A stretch of 64,000 nt of DNA. Source: Chamaecyparis obtusa. Taxonomy: Eukaryota; Streptophyta; Pinopsida; Cupressales; Cupressaceae. A program made the position numbers and the translations under genes. The notes under the pieces were generated by a model. That model had not been told where the DNA came from. It did not search any database and saw only the letters and a program-made list of their open reading frames with translations. The stretch spans positions 1,178,384-1,242,383 of the forward strand of contig BSBK01002801.1 of the NCBI GenBank assembly GCA_027943335.1. The letters are read 5' to 3'. The number at the start of each line of letters is the position of its first letter. Positions within the stretch are counted from its first letter, which is position 1. Below, piece by piece: positions 20,780 through 31,691 of the stretch.

Positions 20780-23550
20780 ATATTGAGGTAAGTTTTTTAG
20801 GCACCATCCCAAGGTGTAGGCACAACATCATCTCATGTTGAAGGCGCACTATTATCTACATCCCAAGGTGTAGGCACAACATCGTCTCATGTTGAAGGCA
20901 CTCAAGATGGTACACAATTCACACATAATGTTTTTGATGCTCCTAGAATTATTAAATATAGAAAGCCAAAATATTTGATTGATATTGATACTAACATTTT
21001 GCAAGCAATGCCTGACAAGATTCCCAAGCGTACTTGTCAAAGAAATTTTAATCATATTTGGAGATCATTTTTTGAGAATTTAAACATGACAGGAAGATGT
21101 CAACTATTTGTTGAAATGATGAGAAATCTAAAATTTAGGCCCATCATGAAGATTCTTGGGCTAAGAACGATGGACGGGTCAAGTGAAAAATCTATTGTAA
21201 AGAATCTAATGACTGCATATGAGAGTGTGGGTTCTACATCATGCACAAAAGATAGAAATGTCATAGGACATGTACTTACATCAACGATAGTAAGCACTCA
21301 AATGAAGAAATCTCAACTCATTAGAAAGACAAGCAAAACATTGAAAATAAGTAGAAAGTCTCTAATGAGAGCCCTGGGAAGGCATCAAAGAGTGGAAGAT
21401 CCGAATAGCAATGAGTTATGGGCATTTTCCGGTAGACTACCATGAAAAGATAAAGCAATTGTTGAAGCTTTGAAATCTTTGATTGAAGAATTTTGAAAGA
21501 ATAATACACGGGTATCTCCTAATCAAAGAGATGTTGTAAGAAGGAGGATTGGTAGTTGAATTCATGTTCCACATCCAAAACATTTTTTGGATTCAACTCA
21601 GACACAATTCTTTGCAAAATTTATGCATACGTATCCTCAAATTAAAATTAGTCAAAGATATTTTGAAATGTGTAAACCTTTTTATGTCAAGATAAATCAC
21701 ACATGCACAACTTATTGTTGTAGGGTACATATTGAATTTTCTAACCATTTTGAAGTTTATAGGAATATATGTGTAGGTCTGCACTCTAACAATGTTTTGT
21801 AGGATTGTAACATAAATGTCCCACCTAGATCTTCAAGGGAATTAATATCTACCATTTTATGTGAAAGAGTTGATGGTCAACAATTTTACAAGCTCTCATG
21901 CTTGAATGGTAGATGCATAGATTGCGGAGGTTTGCGACATTTGCCAATTTGTCAACATATGGAGAGTACACATGCAATCGGTAATGAAATAGTAGAATTT
22001 GGGAAATATAAGACCGTGACATACAATCTAAAAGATGGAAAAGAGGCTAAAAGATGTGATTTAGTAATTGAAAAAATTCCAGTGCATCAGTTCATGGACA
22101 TTTTTTGTAAAAAAATTATTTATGAGTATGCAAGGCATACACATAGAGCGTGATGGTTGGATATGCAATTCAAGTTGTGCAAGGACACATTCCCACTTGA
22201 TACCATTGTTTTAGTTGTGGACTTTGTAGAGAACTACACACTACAACCACAAAATGAGGTGCAAGAAAAGTATTACAGCTCTCAACAGGTTGCTATATTT
22301 GTTCATATAGCATTCATGCATGCACCAGATAGTACAGAGGAGAATAGGAAGATATTGAGGGAGTATCATTTTTATATCAGCGATGATCGCTCACATTCTA
22401 CAAAGTTTGTACACGGTTGCTTTCAACTATTTTATGGTCATTTGGCAAACAGGGGCATAAAATATCATCGACATATCATTTGGTCAGATAATTGTGCATC
22501 CCAATTCAATAATTCTCAGATGTTTTATTGGTTGTGCAGGATGCATAAGATTACTAGAATTCAATATATGTGGAATTTGACAGAGGTCGGTCATGGAAAG
22601 AGAGAGCACGATGGTGCAGGTGCATGTATTAAAAGAGTCTTAGCACGTGAAGAATTAAAGTACAAAGAGAAAGCAACATTGTCAGATTCGGGATGTATTG
22701 TCCAGTGGTGTAACACTACAATGGGTCCAGGTAATGAAGGTGAGTCTACGGTTCATAGATTTTTTTGGTTGATGGATGAAACTAACATTGCACCATATGA
22801 GGATTGTTGTACATTGATAGGATCAAGTGAGCTACACTCTTTTAGAAGTTGTAATGCAGGTTCATGGAGTATCCACACATGACATATGGCATGCTTTTGT
22901 TCATCATGTGTAGATGAAGATTGGGATGGGTGTGAGTCAAAGGAATGGGTTGACGAATGGTATACACGTATTTTGAGTCCACTTGCCTCCTATCATCCCC
23001 ATGAATCACTACAACTAATAGAAATGGAATCATCCATTGACTTTGATCGCTTATCTGATCTAGTACAACCAGGTCTGTATTTTTCACATACAAATAATCT
23101 CAAATTTAGTACTTTATCATAAATATTTAGTAAACTAATGTCCTCATTATGTTTATATCATTATAGGCCATGTTTTTGTTGTTATTGCACCTAAAGACAA
23201 TGAAGAAGGGATAGATTATTATTTGTGTCCTTGTTTAGAGGCAAAAAAAATTGGATCACTTGATTATTGATGGTGAAGAATTAGAATACCCTATAGGAGC
23301 AATGGTTGTAATTGGTACATGGCTTAGACGATATGCTATGAAGAACCCTAGGTTGTGGTTGTTCAAGGATTGGGAAACACATAGAAAGATTCTTCATTAT
23401 TCAAACCTCATTGTTGCATCAAATGTCCACTTAATCAGATATGGGGGAAGACCGCAAAATAAAACTCTTTGGAAGGTTCGTGAGTCAGACCACGAGGCAA
23501 TACTTGAGACAATCAAGGGTAGGGCAGACCCAATTGGTTCATTGGACTAA
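20780..23550 (+). pseudogene. Transposase-like gene of the 15.5-kb element
   Basis: One frame runs from about 20850 to 23072, then an intron (23073-23166, GT...AG) and a last exon to 23550. In order: a short duplicated N-terminal motif (TSQGVGTTSSHVEG), a region reading NILQAMPDKIPKRTCQRNF, a Cys cluster (SCLNGRCIDCGGLRHLPIC), and a catalytic-like block with acidic residues in VVDFVENYTLQ, WSDNCASQF and VGHGKREHDGAGACIKR. The last motif recalls a family of eukaryotic DDE-type transposases, possibly Sola-like (from memory, unverified). The frame is broken by six stops (TGA near 21443, 21494, 21557, 22151 and 22880, TAG near 21800) and by an A-run frameshift near 23245. The last exon ends ...IKGRADPIGSLD. 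The 5' start is unknown. Confidence 0.7.
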
Positions 23551-23973
23551 ATGGAGATACAAAATATCGTAACAAGTCAAATTTATATAGCACTGTAAAT
23601 TGGGTGGACTGTAAATTGCTCATGCATTACCCCATATGTATAACGGGAAGTTTGTAACATTTAATGACAACCTTTCTCTTCTATTTTTTGGGGCAATACC
23701 AGAAGGTTTTGTCTGCTCAGCTCTTTCCTCCGGTGCTCCTATTGAGCTGAGTTGTAAAAATATTTCTCATTATTAATAAAAAAAACTTTATAATAGAAAT
23801 CTTATAGTTCAGAGATTTTTCACAGCATACATAGCATAATTCATATATTCTTTACATACACTAAGATCCCAGTTCAACATTAAGTTCCGCACATAAACCC
23901 AAGCCAAAACCAACTTCTAAACAAGCCTACCATAAGCACCACGTACAAATAACCTAAAATATTCCAACAAAAC

Positions 23974-24291
23974 CTAACCCAGAGCAGTAGGAAATTTGGT
24001 AACAACCTTACTTCCTTCAGAAGCAGCATGCCTAGCCAGCTCTCCAGGCAGAACAAACTTGACAGCAATCTCAATTTCTCTGGAGGAAAGTGTCACGATC
24101 TTGTTATATTTTAGCAAAGAAGCAGCCTCGGGAGTAATCTTATCAAAAATATCAATCATGAAGCTCTCCATGATATCCATGGTAGCACTGGATATTCCCT
24201 TGGAGGGATGCACTTGTTTCAACACCTTGTATATTAACCTTTTGTAACTTCCTACAATTCTCTTCCTCTTCTTTTTCTTATTCTCTTCCAT
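23974..24291 (-). CDS. Histone H2B-like protein, divergent, inside the transposon
   Basis: 105 codons, uninterrupted. A short basic N-terminus (KKKKRKR) leads into the H2B histone fold: [20 protein letters not shown] (alpha 1), [15 protein letters not shown] (alpha 2), [22 protein letters not shown] (alpha 3) and the terminal [10 protein letters not shown]. Conserved H2B positions are kept, but many others differ ([16 protein letters not shown] for the usual loop). The N-tail is far shorter than the usual 30-60 residues; upstream codons continue Lys/Glu-rich for about 15 residues before a TGA. Plant H2B genes are intronless, so capture route is open. It may be a captured pseudogene, or a domesticated or variant H2B. 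Translation is not shown. Confidence 0.8.
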   Translation of the reverse strand: MEENKKKKRKRIVGSYKRLIYKVLKQVHPSKGISSATMDIMESFMIDIFDKITPEAASLLKYNKIVTLSSREIEIAVKFVLPGELARHAASEGSKVVTKFPTALG

Positions 24292-25032
24292 TTGAACATC
24301 ACTTTCTTTGCTTTTCTCGACTTTGGAGAATCCTTTACTTCATTCTCTCTTTTCATAATATCTTCTTTAAGACCCAAAACCCCCTAGAAACTAGGGCTCG
24401 CCCAATGTCTTGTCTCCAAGCACCATAGAAACTGAACCAAAGTTGATTCACCATCATTTGACCATCCTATGATGGATTCATGCATAAAATACCCCCCTCC
24501 AATGGCTAGAATGTCTACTACTGTACCCTTGCACCAATTTCATGACCCTTATGCACCCTTCAAACTCATCAAACTCCTTCTATCCTTGAAATATTTCATG
24601 ACCCTTATGCACCCTTCAAATTAATGTCTGCTGTGGGAGGAAGATTATAATTTCCATATTTCCACAAGCCTTGAAATATTTTTGTTGTTATTGCTCTCCG
24701 CCTCCGCTCTCTCAATTTATTCCTCTCCCTCTCCGCTGCACTCAACTTAGCCATCCTTACCTACTCTTTAACAGAGATTCTCCAAAATTTGTATACAAAG
24801 GCATCCTACAGGAAAAAATGAAAAGTTTCCTAGAGAATATCCTACAGCTTTTGACCAATTGAGGAAGCAAAAAATAAGTGAATAAGCAATTGGCTACCAG
24901 CCACAGAGAAATTACAAGACTTTGAAAAAAAAATATTCTTTCTTGATGTTGAACTCATTTGATGTGGCTGTATATGATATGTACACTGTACTTTACAAAG
25001 TGTTTTATGATTATCTAATTTTAACTTATTAT
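24292..25032. other. Sequence between the H2B-like frame and the CHD fragment
   Basis: Contains a short tandem phrase (CATGACCCTTATGCACCCTTCAAA near 24540 and 24598, shown here only in part) and AT-rich filler. A captured gene remnant is possible but nothing is recognisable. Confidence 0.4.
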
Positions 25033-25693
25033 ATGATGCAACCGAGTGTCGACACAGTCATTATATATGGTATGTTTTACTATTTTTTTTTTTAGAACTA
25101 ATGCGTCTAGTGAATCCAAATTTAGTTGTTATAAAGATGAGATGTTAGTGAATGACTTCTTCCTAATATTACTCTTCCACCAAATCTAGATTTCAACCCT
25201 TTTTTGGATCTATAGGCTCAATCGCGAGCCCACAAGATTGGCCAAGAGAAAATTATGATTGTATATCAACTGATTACAAAATGTTCATTTGAGGAGAAAA
25301 TATTGCAACGATCAAGAAGAAAATTGGCTATGAAAAATCTAGTTATGAATTCTATTAAGAATGAAACTATTAAGGAATTGCATGATATATTACTCAACAG
25401 TGCAAGGAATATTCTTGATGAACATGGGATTGTAGCTACATCTATTCAATATACAGAGGAAGATATAGAAAATATTCTTAATAGAGATATTAATGTGAGA
25501 GAAAAGGACATTTCAAAAGAAAATGGTTATCTTGGTGCCATCCAAGGTATGCCAATTACTTAGGATGAAGAGACAAAGCCCACAGTTAATGGGAAAGAGT
25601 GGGAAGAGCTTCTTGGACCCATGATAGAGTACTCACCATCTGCTAGTAGCTCAAGTAGTGATAGAAGCTCTTCAGTGCACATGTACACTGACA
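25033..25693 (+). pseudogene. Captured fragment of a CHD-type chromatin remodeler (SNF2 C-terminal helicase lobe)
   Basis: A small exon ends at 25069 reading SVDTVIIY. Intron 25070-25189 (GTATGT...TCTAG) is in phase and joins to DFNPFLDL-stop-AQSRAHKIGQ. This reproduces the family sequence DTVIIYDxDWNPxxDLQAQSRAHRIGQ, helicase motifs V and VI of CHD3/CHD4-like and related remodelers. Downstream are YQLITKCSFEEKILQRSRRKL, LHDILLNSARNIL and an acidic tail KEWEELLGP. Stops are TAG where Q is expected before AQSRAH, and TAG at 25561. The retained intron indicates capture at DNA level. The ATPase N-lobe, chromodomains and PHD finger are absent, so no active protein is expected. Confidence 0.85.
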
Positions 25694-26510
25694 CAAATAT
25701 TTCTATTAGAAATGCCTATTCATCAATGGCCTTGCATTTACGGGACTTGGGAATTATCCTTGAAATGTAAGTTCATTGCCACCTTTGGGAAGGCAGTCTC
25801 ACTCCTCATTTTACAACAAAGGGCAGCCATCTATGGTCCAAGGTTTTAATTCAGCTGACAAGTGGAGAGCTTCTCAAGGTACTGATCTCTTTCGTAGAGA
25901 AGTTCTTGCTTCATCTCAAGGTTCTCGTTTAGGTGACCAACTCCTTCAAGGTCCACCAATAGACCCATTAATTTCCCAAATTGGTTCATTAGCGGGCAAA
26001 AAATTTCACCATGCACTTCATTCTAGCACCACAAATATTTCTATTAGAAATGCCTATTCGTCAATGGCCTTGCATTTACAGGACTTGGGCATTATCCTTG
26101 GAATGTAAGTTCATTGCCACCTTTGGCAAGGTAGTCTCACTCCTCATTTTACAACAAAGGGCAGCCATCTATGGTCCAAGGTTTTAATTCAGCTGACAAG
26201 TGGAGAGCTTCTCAAGGTACTGATCTCTTTCATAGAGAAGTTCCTACTTCATCTCAAGGTTCTCATTTAGGTGACCAACTCCTTCAAGGTCCACAAATAG
26301 ACCCCATTAACTTCCCAAATTAGTTCGTTAGAAGGAAAATAATTTGGTCATGCACTTCATTCTAGCACCACAAATATTTCTATTAGAAATGCCTATTCGT
26401 CAATGGCCTTGCATTTACGGGACTTGGGCATTATCCTTGAAATGTAAGTTCATTGCCACCTTTGGCAAGGTAGTCTCACTCCTCATTTTACAACAGATAG
26501 ACCCATTAAT
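25694..26510. repeat. ~338-bp tandem triplication
   Basis: Three copies begin AAATATTTCTATTAGAAATG at about 25695, 26033 and 26372; the third is truncated near 26500. Each unit includes TCAATGGCCTTGCATTTAC, GTAAGTTCATTGCCACCTTTG (a possible splice donor) and TCCAAGGTTTTAATTCAGCTG. The first copy is continuous with the CHD fragment, so the duplicated material is probably from the same captured gene. Confidence 0.85.
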
Positions 26511-26834
26511 TTCCCAATTTGGTAAAAGGGTTGATGCAATTTTGGAAAGAGTATCCCAATTGAAGAGAAATGGAAATTCTAGTGAGCATGAAGTTATTGT
26601 AGATCCGATGGGTGTATCTCCTCCACTGAAAAATATAACTACTTCCAGAGACTTGAATTTAAATGGAGACTGTCTATTCCCAAACATGCCCCAGTTGAGC
26701 AGATGAACCATATGTTGCTTGAGTAAAGACGATAGTGGTTTATTATAGCATCTGCATTATCCCACTTGCTATCAGTTACTACTTTTTGAGTGGCTTTCTA
26801 GCTACTTCTGTGCAAGATTTTTGTAATATATAAT

Positions 26835-29800
26835 GTCCTCATGCAAGTACATGCCACACACAGTCGTTCAATCACCATCGACTACTCCATGCTGAAGTGT
26901 CCCTCAAGGTCCCTTAAGCATGAAATCAAAAATCTTTATGGGGTCGTATCTTAGAGCTCATGTGAGGTAGCATGGATCCATCAGTTGCTACAGGACCATG
27001 TTGCTGGGGCCTACAAAAGCTTGTATCGGTTTTTGGAGATTCAAGTTCATTTAAAATCGGCAACACATTCTCGATCGATGTCAGAACTCACAGTGTTCCT
27101 TAGCTCAAATGGCCAACATTGCATATCTTTCCAACCATCGATCATAGCATCAAACCATCTATTCCAACAGCTCTGAATGGCTAGGTAAATGCTAGTGGCA
27201 ACCTCGTTCGCTACGAACAGTCATTCGATCATCATCGATGACTCCGTGCTGAAGTGTCCCTCAAGGTCCCTTAAGCATGGAATCAATGATCTTTGTGGGG
27301 TCGTATCTCAGAGCTCATGTGAGGTAGCATGGATCCGTCAGTTGCTATGGGACCATGTTGTCGGGAACTACAAAATCCTGTCTCAATTTTTTAAGATTCA
27401 AATTTATTTAAAATCGGCAACACATTCTCGGTTGATGTCAAAACTCGCAGTGTTCCTCAGCTGAAATGGCCAACGTTGTGTATCTTTCCAACTGTCAATC
27501 TATCATCAAACCGTCTATTCCAATAGCTCTGAATAGCTGAGTAAATGCTAGTGGCAACCTCATTTTCCATGCACAGTCATTCTATCACCGCCAATGACTT
27601 TGTGCTGAAGTGTCCCTCAAGGTCCCTTAAGCATGGAATTAGTGATCTTTGCAAGGTCATATCTTAGAGCTTGTGCAAAGTAGCATGGATCCATTAGTTG
27701 CTACAAGACTGTGTTTCCAGGGCCTAAAAAAGCCTGTCTAAGTTTTTAGAGATTCAAGTTTGTTTAAAATCGGCAACACATTCTCGGTCGATGTCAGAAC
27801 TCACAGTGTTCCTCAGTTGAAATGGTCAACATTGTGTATCTTTCCAACCATCAATCGTAGCATCGAACCATCTGTTCCAATAGCTCTGAATGGCCAAGTA
27901 AACACTAGTGGCAACCTCTTTCTCCACGCACAGTCGTTCGATCCCCACCAATGACTCTGTGCTGAAGTGTCCCTCAAGGTCCCTTAAGCATGAAATCAGT
28001 GATATTTACGGGGTCGTATCTCGGAGCTCATGCGAGGTAGCATGGATCTGTCAGTTGCTACGGGACCATGTTGCCAGGGCCTACAAAATCTTGTCTCAAT
28101 TTTTGGAGATTCAAGTTTGTTTAAAATTGGCAACACATTCTCGGTCAATGTCAGAACTCACAGTGTTCCTCAGCTGAAATAGCCAACGTTGTGTATCTTT
28201 CCAACCGTCGATCGTAGCATCGAACCATCTATTCCAACATCTTTGAATGGTCAGGTAAACACTAGTGGCAAACCTCATTCACCATGCACAGTCATTCGAT
28301 CACCGCCGATGACTCCGTGTTGAAGTGTCCCTCAAGGTCCCTTAAGCATGGAATCCACAATCTTTGCGGGGTCATATCTCAAAGCTCATGCAAGGTAGCA
28401 TGGATCCATCAGTTGCTATGAGACCATGTTGTGAGGGCCTACAAAAGCCTATCTTAGTTTTTGGAGATTCAACTTCATTTAAATTCGGCAGCACATTCTC
28501 GGTCGGTGTCAGAACTTAAAGTGTTCCTCAGTTCAAACGGCCAACATTGCGTATCTTTCCAACCATCGATCGTAGCATCGATCTATCTATTCCAAAAACT
28601 CTAAATGGTTGGGTAAACAATAGTGGCAACCTCATTCACCATGCAGAGTCATTCGATCCCCGCCAACAACTTGAGGCCGAAGTGTCCTCAAGGTCCCTTA
28701 AGCATGAAATTGATGATCTTTGCAGGGTCATATCTTAGAGCTCGTGTGAGGTATAATTGATCTGTTAGTTGCTACAGGACCATGTTGCCAGGGCCTACAA
28801 AAGCCTGTCTCAGTTTTTAGAGATTCAACTTTGTTTAAATTTGGCAACACATTCTCGGTTGATCTCAAAACTCAAAGTGTTCCTCAATTCAAAGGTTAAT
28901 GTTGTGTATCTTTCCAACTGTCAATCATAGCATCCAACCATCTATTCCAATAGCTCTGAATGGCTGGGTAAACCCTAGTGGAAACCTCGTTCACCATGCA
29001 CAGTTGTTCAATCTCAGCCAACGACTCCAAGCCGAAGTGTCCCTCAAGGTCCCTTAATCATGAAATCAACAATCTTTGTGGGGTCATACCTCAGAGCTCG
29101 TGCAAGGTAGAATTGATCCATCAAGTGCTACAAGACCATGTTGCCGGGGCGTATAAAAGCCTATCTTAGTTTTCAAAAATTCAACTTCATTTAAATTTGG
29201 CAACACATTATCGATCAGTGTCAAAACTCAAAGTGTTCCTCAGTTCAAACGGCCAATGTTGCGTATCTTTAAAACCGTCGATCGTAGCATCAAACCATCA
29301 GTTCCAATAGCTCCGAATGGTCGGGTAAACACTAATGGAAACCTCATTTGGCACACACAGTCATTCGAACCCCGCTGATGAACTCCATGCTTAAGTGTCC
29401 CTCAAGGTCTCTTAAGCATGAAATCAATGATCTTTGCGGGGTCATATCTCGAAGCTCGTGCAAGGTAGAATCAATCCATCAAGTGCTACGAGACTATGTT
29501 GATAGGGCCTACAAAATTCTATCTCATTTTTCAGAGATTCAACTTCATTTAAATTCGGCAACACATTCTCGGTCGATGTTAGAACTCAAAGTGTTCCTCA
29601 GTTCAAATGAACAATGTTGTGTATCTTTCAAACCATTGGTCGTAGCATCTAACCGTCAGAACTAATAGCTCCGAATGGTTGGGTAAATGCTAGTGGAAAC
29701 TTCATTTGGCACACACAGTCATTCGAACCTCGCCGACGACTCTAGGCCGAAGTGTCTCTCAAGGTCTCTTAAGCATCAAATCAGTGATGTTTGCGGGGTC

Positions 29801-31161
29801 ATATTTCAAAGCTCATGTGAGGTAGAATCAATCCGTGAGGTTCTATGGGACTGTGTTGCCAGGGCCTACAAAAGCCTGTCTCAATTTTTGGAGATTCAAG
29901 TTTGTTTAAATTTGGCAACACATTCTCGGTCGATGTCAGAACTCAAAGTGTTCCTCAATTCAAACGGTCAACGTTGCGTATCTTTCAAACCGTCAGTCGT
30001 AGTATCAAACCGTCAGTACCAACACCTCTGAATGGTCGGGTAAATGCTAGGGGAAACCTCGTTCAGAACGCACAGTAGTTTGAACCCCGCCGAAGTGTCC
30101 CTCAAGGTCTCTTAAGCATGAAATCAGTGATCTTTGCAAGGTCATATCTCAGAGCTCATGCAAGATAGAATCAATCCGTTAAGTGCTACGAGACTGTGTT
30201 GTCGGGGCCTACAAAAGCTTGTCTTAGTTTTTAGAGATTCAAGTTTGTTTAAATTTGGCAACACATTCTCGGTCGATGTCAGAACTCAAAGTGTTCCTCA
30301 GTTCAAATGGCCAATGTTGTGTATCTTTCAAACCATCAGTTATAGTATTGAACCGTCAGTTCCAATAGCTCTAAATGGTCGTGTAAATGCTAGGGGAAAC
30401 CTTGTTTAGCATGCATAGTAGTTTGAACCCCGCCGATGACTCTGAGCTGAAGTGTCCCTTAAGGTCCCAAATGCATGAAATCAACGATCTTTGCGGGGTC
30501 ATATCTCGAAGATCATGCGAGGTAGAATCGATTTGTCAAGTGCTACAGGACCATGTTGTTGGGGCCTACAAAATTTTGTCTTGGTTTTCAAGGATTCAAG
30601 TTTGTTAATATTTGGAAACACATTCTCGCTCGATGTCAGAACTCATAGTGTTCCTTAGTTCAAATAGCCAACATTGCATATCTTTCCAACCGTTGGTCGT
30701 AGCATCGAACCATCTATTCCAACAGCTCCAAATGACTGATTAAATGCTAGGGGCAACCTTGTTCAGCACGCACAGTAGTTCGAATCCCGCCGATGACTCT
30801 GGGCCGAAGTGTCCCTCAAGGTCTCTTAAGCATGAAATTAGTAATCTTTGCGGGGTCATATCTCAGAGCTCATGTGAGGTATCATGGATCCGTCAAGTGC
30901 TACGAGACCATTTTTCTGGGGCCTACAAAATCCTGTCTCGATTTTCAGAGATTCAAGTTCATTTATATTTGGAAACACATTCTTGGTCGATGTCAGAACT
31001 CACAGTGTTCCTCAATTCAAATGGCCAACATTGCGTATCTTTCCAATCATCGATCATAGCATCGAACTGTTTGTTCCAACAACTTTGAATGGTCAATTAA
31101 ATGCTACTGACAACCTTTTTTGGCACACACAGTCATTCGAACGACACCGAAGACTCTGGGG
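26835..31161. repeat. 12-copy tandem satellite, period about 357 bp
   Basis: The shared phrase AAGTGTCCCTCAAGGTC starts at about 26895, 27252, 27608, 27965, 28323, 28680, 29035, 29393, 29750, 30092, 30450 and 30807. Spacings are 357, 356, 357, 358, 357, 355, 358, 357, 342, 358 and 357. Copies 1-5 carry GTAGCATGGATC, copies 7-11 carry GTAGAAT(T/C)(G/A)AT, and copies 6 and 12 look mixed. The many ORFs of 60-115 codons are frames of this repeat. 357 is a multiple of three, but a stop recurs in each unit. No family recognised. Confidence 0.95.
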
Positions 31162-31691
31162 TGAGCAGTAGGATGAGTGCAAATATGTATTCTAGTGTTT
31201 GTCATTAACAATTAGTCAGTTAGGGGACAATTAGAAGTTAGTTTGTAAAAGCATAAGGTTGCACATCCACATCTGTCATAGTAATCTTATTAATAAAAGA
31301 ACTCTTGCCAACATTAGGGTACCCCAAGAATCCTTATATTATATTTATACATTTATGCATTCATTTCATTACTTTTGTTATCATTACAGTTAAGGAATTG
31401 ACTGTTATTGAGGATAGTGACTGACATTTGTAGCATAGTCAGCAAGTTAAACATACATCAATAAACATACAAGCATAACTATAAGGCATGGGAAATTTAC
31501 AAAGAAAACATTAAAAAAAAAAAATTCGTAGGGCATGAAGTCAAATATATATGTCCAATAATGTCATACATTGAATATATTCAATACAGTAAAACTGGCT
31601 TCCTCAAAGCCAAATGGATGTACAACATATCAGTGATACAATATACAAAAAATATGTCCATTAGTGTCATATAGGCATACAATCCATATCC
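31162..31691. other. Spacer between satellite and second transposon gene
   Basis: AT-rich, with an A-run at about 31510 and no ORF. It may hold the 3' UTR of the minus-strand gene that ends near 31692. Confidence 0.5.

Noticed and set aside
26835..31161. CRISPR array
   Set aside because: Units are about 357 bp and contiguous, with no short repeat/spacer structure, and the genome is a plant's.
26985..31171. A series of ORFs of 60-115 codons
   Set aside because: All are frames of the 357-bp tandem repeat. Stops recur in each unit and no codon-type conservation is visible.
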